Source: an uncultured Ellagibacter sp. (lineage in GTDB: Bacteria > Actinomycetota > Coriobacteriia > Coriobacteriales > Eggerthellaceae). From it: DNA of 5,837 nt. The DNA lies in assembly GCF_934636505.1 (NCBI RefSeq), contig NZ_CAKUAL010000097.1, forward strand, positions 1-5,837, read 5' to 3'. The first letter of the stretch is position 1. Every line of letters begins with the position of its first letter. The position numbers were made by a program, and so were the translations under genes. Under the pieces are notes generated by a model, which searched no databases, was not told where the DNA came from, and saw only the letters and a list, made by a program, of their open reading frames with translations. Shown here piece after piece: positions 5,319-5,837 of the stretch.

Positions 5319-5837
5319 ATGATTGAACTCGATGATTCCAAGACGCTCTTTTCTTTCGACAAGGATTTGGAGCCAGTACTGAAGGTGCCGTCAGGAGAGA
5401 CGGTGCGCATTCGCACGAAGGACTGCTTTGGCAATCAGCTACAAGGCCCCAAAGATCAACTGAGCGAAATCGACTGGGAGGCGATCAACCCCGCAACGGG
5501 CCCGATTTATGTCGAAGGCGCTGTTGCGGGTGGCACGTTGAAGGTTCATATCGACAATATCGAACTCGATGCGCAGACAAGTTCTTGCACCGGAAAAGAC
5601 GAGGGTGTTTGCGGCGACCGCTTCAGTGACTGGGCGACGCATTTTTGCAAGGTCGAGGACGGCAAGGTCGTGTGGGATGAGCGCCTGAGCATCCCGATTG
5701 CCCCGATGATTGGCGTCATCGGTGTTGCCCCCGAAGGCGAGCCGGTCAACTGCGGAACGCCGGGCAAGCATGGCGGCAACATGGACAACACCGCTATTGC
5801 CGCAGGTGCGACGCTGTATTTCCCCGTTGCCGTCGAT
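5319..5837 (+). CDS. Acetamidase/formamidase family protein, N-terminal part (cut by window end)
   Basis: The first 173 codons of an open frame that runs off the window without a stop. Members of this family hydrolyse formamide, acetamide or similar small amides to the acid and ammonia. Diagnostic segments are 'GPIYVEGAVAGGTLKVHI' (residues 62-79, with E66), matching the family's 'P-V-x-V-E-G-A-x-x-G-D' strand, and 'GTPGKHGGNMDNTAIAAG' (146-163), matching its 'G-x-x-G-G-N-M-D' metal/active-site loop, followed by 'ATLYFPV'. Full members are about 300 residues, so roughly the last 40% is missing. AAGGGA (5305-5310) lies 8 nt before ATG 5319. With only 33 nt after the thioesterase and no terminator between, co-transcription is likely. 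Four cysteines (C90, C98, C110, C145) are present, with no known role I can assign. The amide substrate cannot be deduced. Confidence 0.88.
   Translation, partial: MIELDDSKTLFSFDKDLEPVLKVPSGETVRIRTKDCFGNQLQGPKDQLSEIDWEAINPATGPIYVEGAVAGGTLKVHIDNIELDAQTSSCTGKDEGVCGDRFSDWATHFCKVEDGKVVWDERLSIPIAPMIGVIGVAPEGEPVNCGTPGKHGGNMDNTAIAAGATLYFPVAVD

Noticed and set aside
5439..5771. 110-codon minus-strand frame at the window end
   Set aside because: It lies opposite the amidase-family reading frame, which has clear family motifs and runs open to the window edge.

Overview
The window is GC-rich, tightly packed bacterial DNA with seven complete or near-complete genes and a gene fragment at each edge. The mix is an indolepyruvate oxidoreductase subunit beside an aryl-CoA ligase, a stand-alone ACT sensor, GluQRS, a MenA-type prenyltransferase and a small universal stress protein. 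Together with the codon style, this suggests an anaerobic high-GC Gram-positive of the Coriobacteriia (Eggerthella/Slackia-like) type. That placement is an inference from protein style, not from a marker gene. No mobile elements, CRISPR arrays, tRNA or rRNA genes are visible.

Left block (1-2120, + strand): the last 71 codons of an indolepyruvate:ferredoxin oxidoreductase beta subunit (iorB), a tandem-ACT protein, and a phenylacetate-CoA ligase (paaK). Gaps are under 20 nt and the block closes with a strong intrinsic terminator at 2084-2120. This is a coherent module that interconverts aryl-pyruvates, arylacetyl-CoA and arylacetates, with the ACT protein as a plausible amino-acid sensor.

Middle block (2194-3698, + strand): a GTG-started glutamyl-Q tRNA(Asp) synthetase (gluQ), then a single-domain universal stress protein. 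The stress-protein gene has its own candidate extended -10 promoter, overlapped by a 7-5-7 inverted repeat sitting on the gluQ stop codon. It ends in a 16-bp terminator hairpin with a T tract.

Right block (3796-5837): menA on the minus strand is divergent from a hot-dog fold acyl-CoA thioesterase, which is followed by the start of an acetamidase/formamidase family gene cut by the window end. The divergent menA/thioesterase pair is suggestive because DHNA, the MenA substrate, is released from DHNA-CoA by hot-dog thioesterases in known menaquinone pathways.

Everything fits known protein families. I see no convincing undescribed system. The most useful leads are the ior-ACT-paaK module, the menA/thioesterase pairing, and the operator-like dyad ahead of the stress-protein gene.
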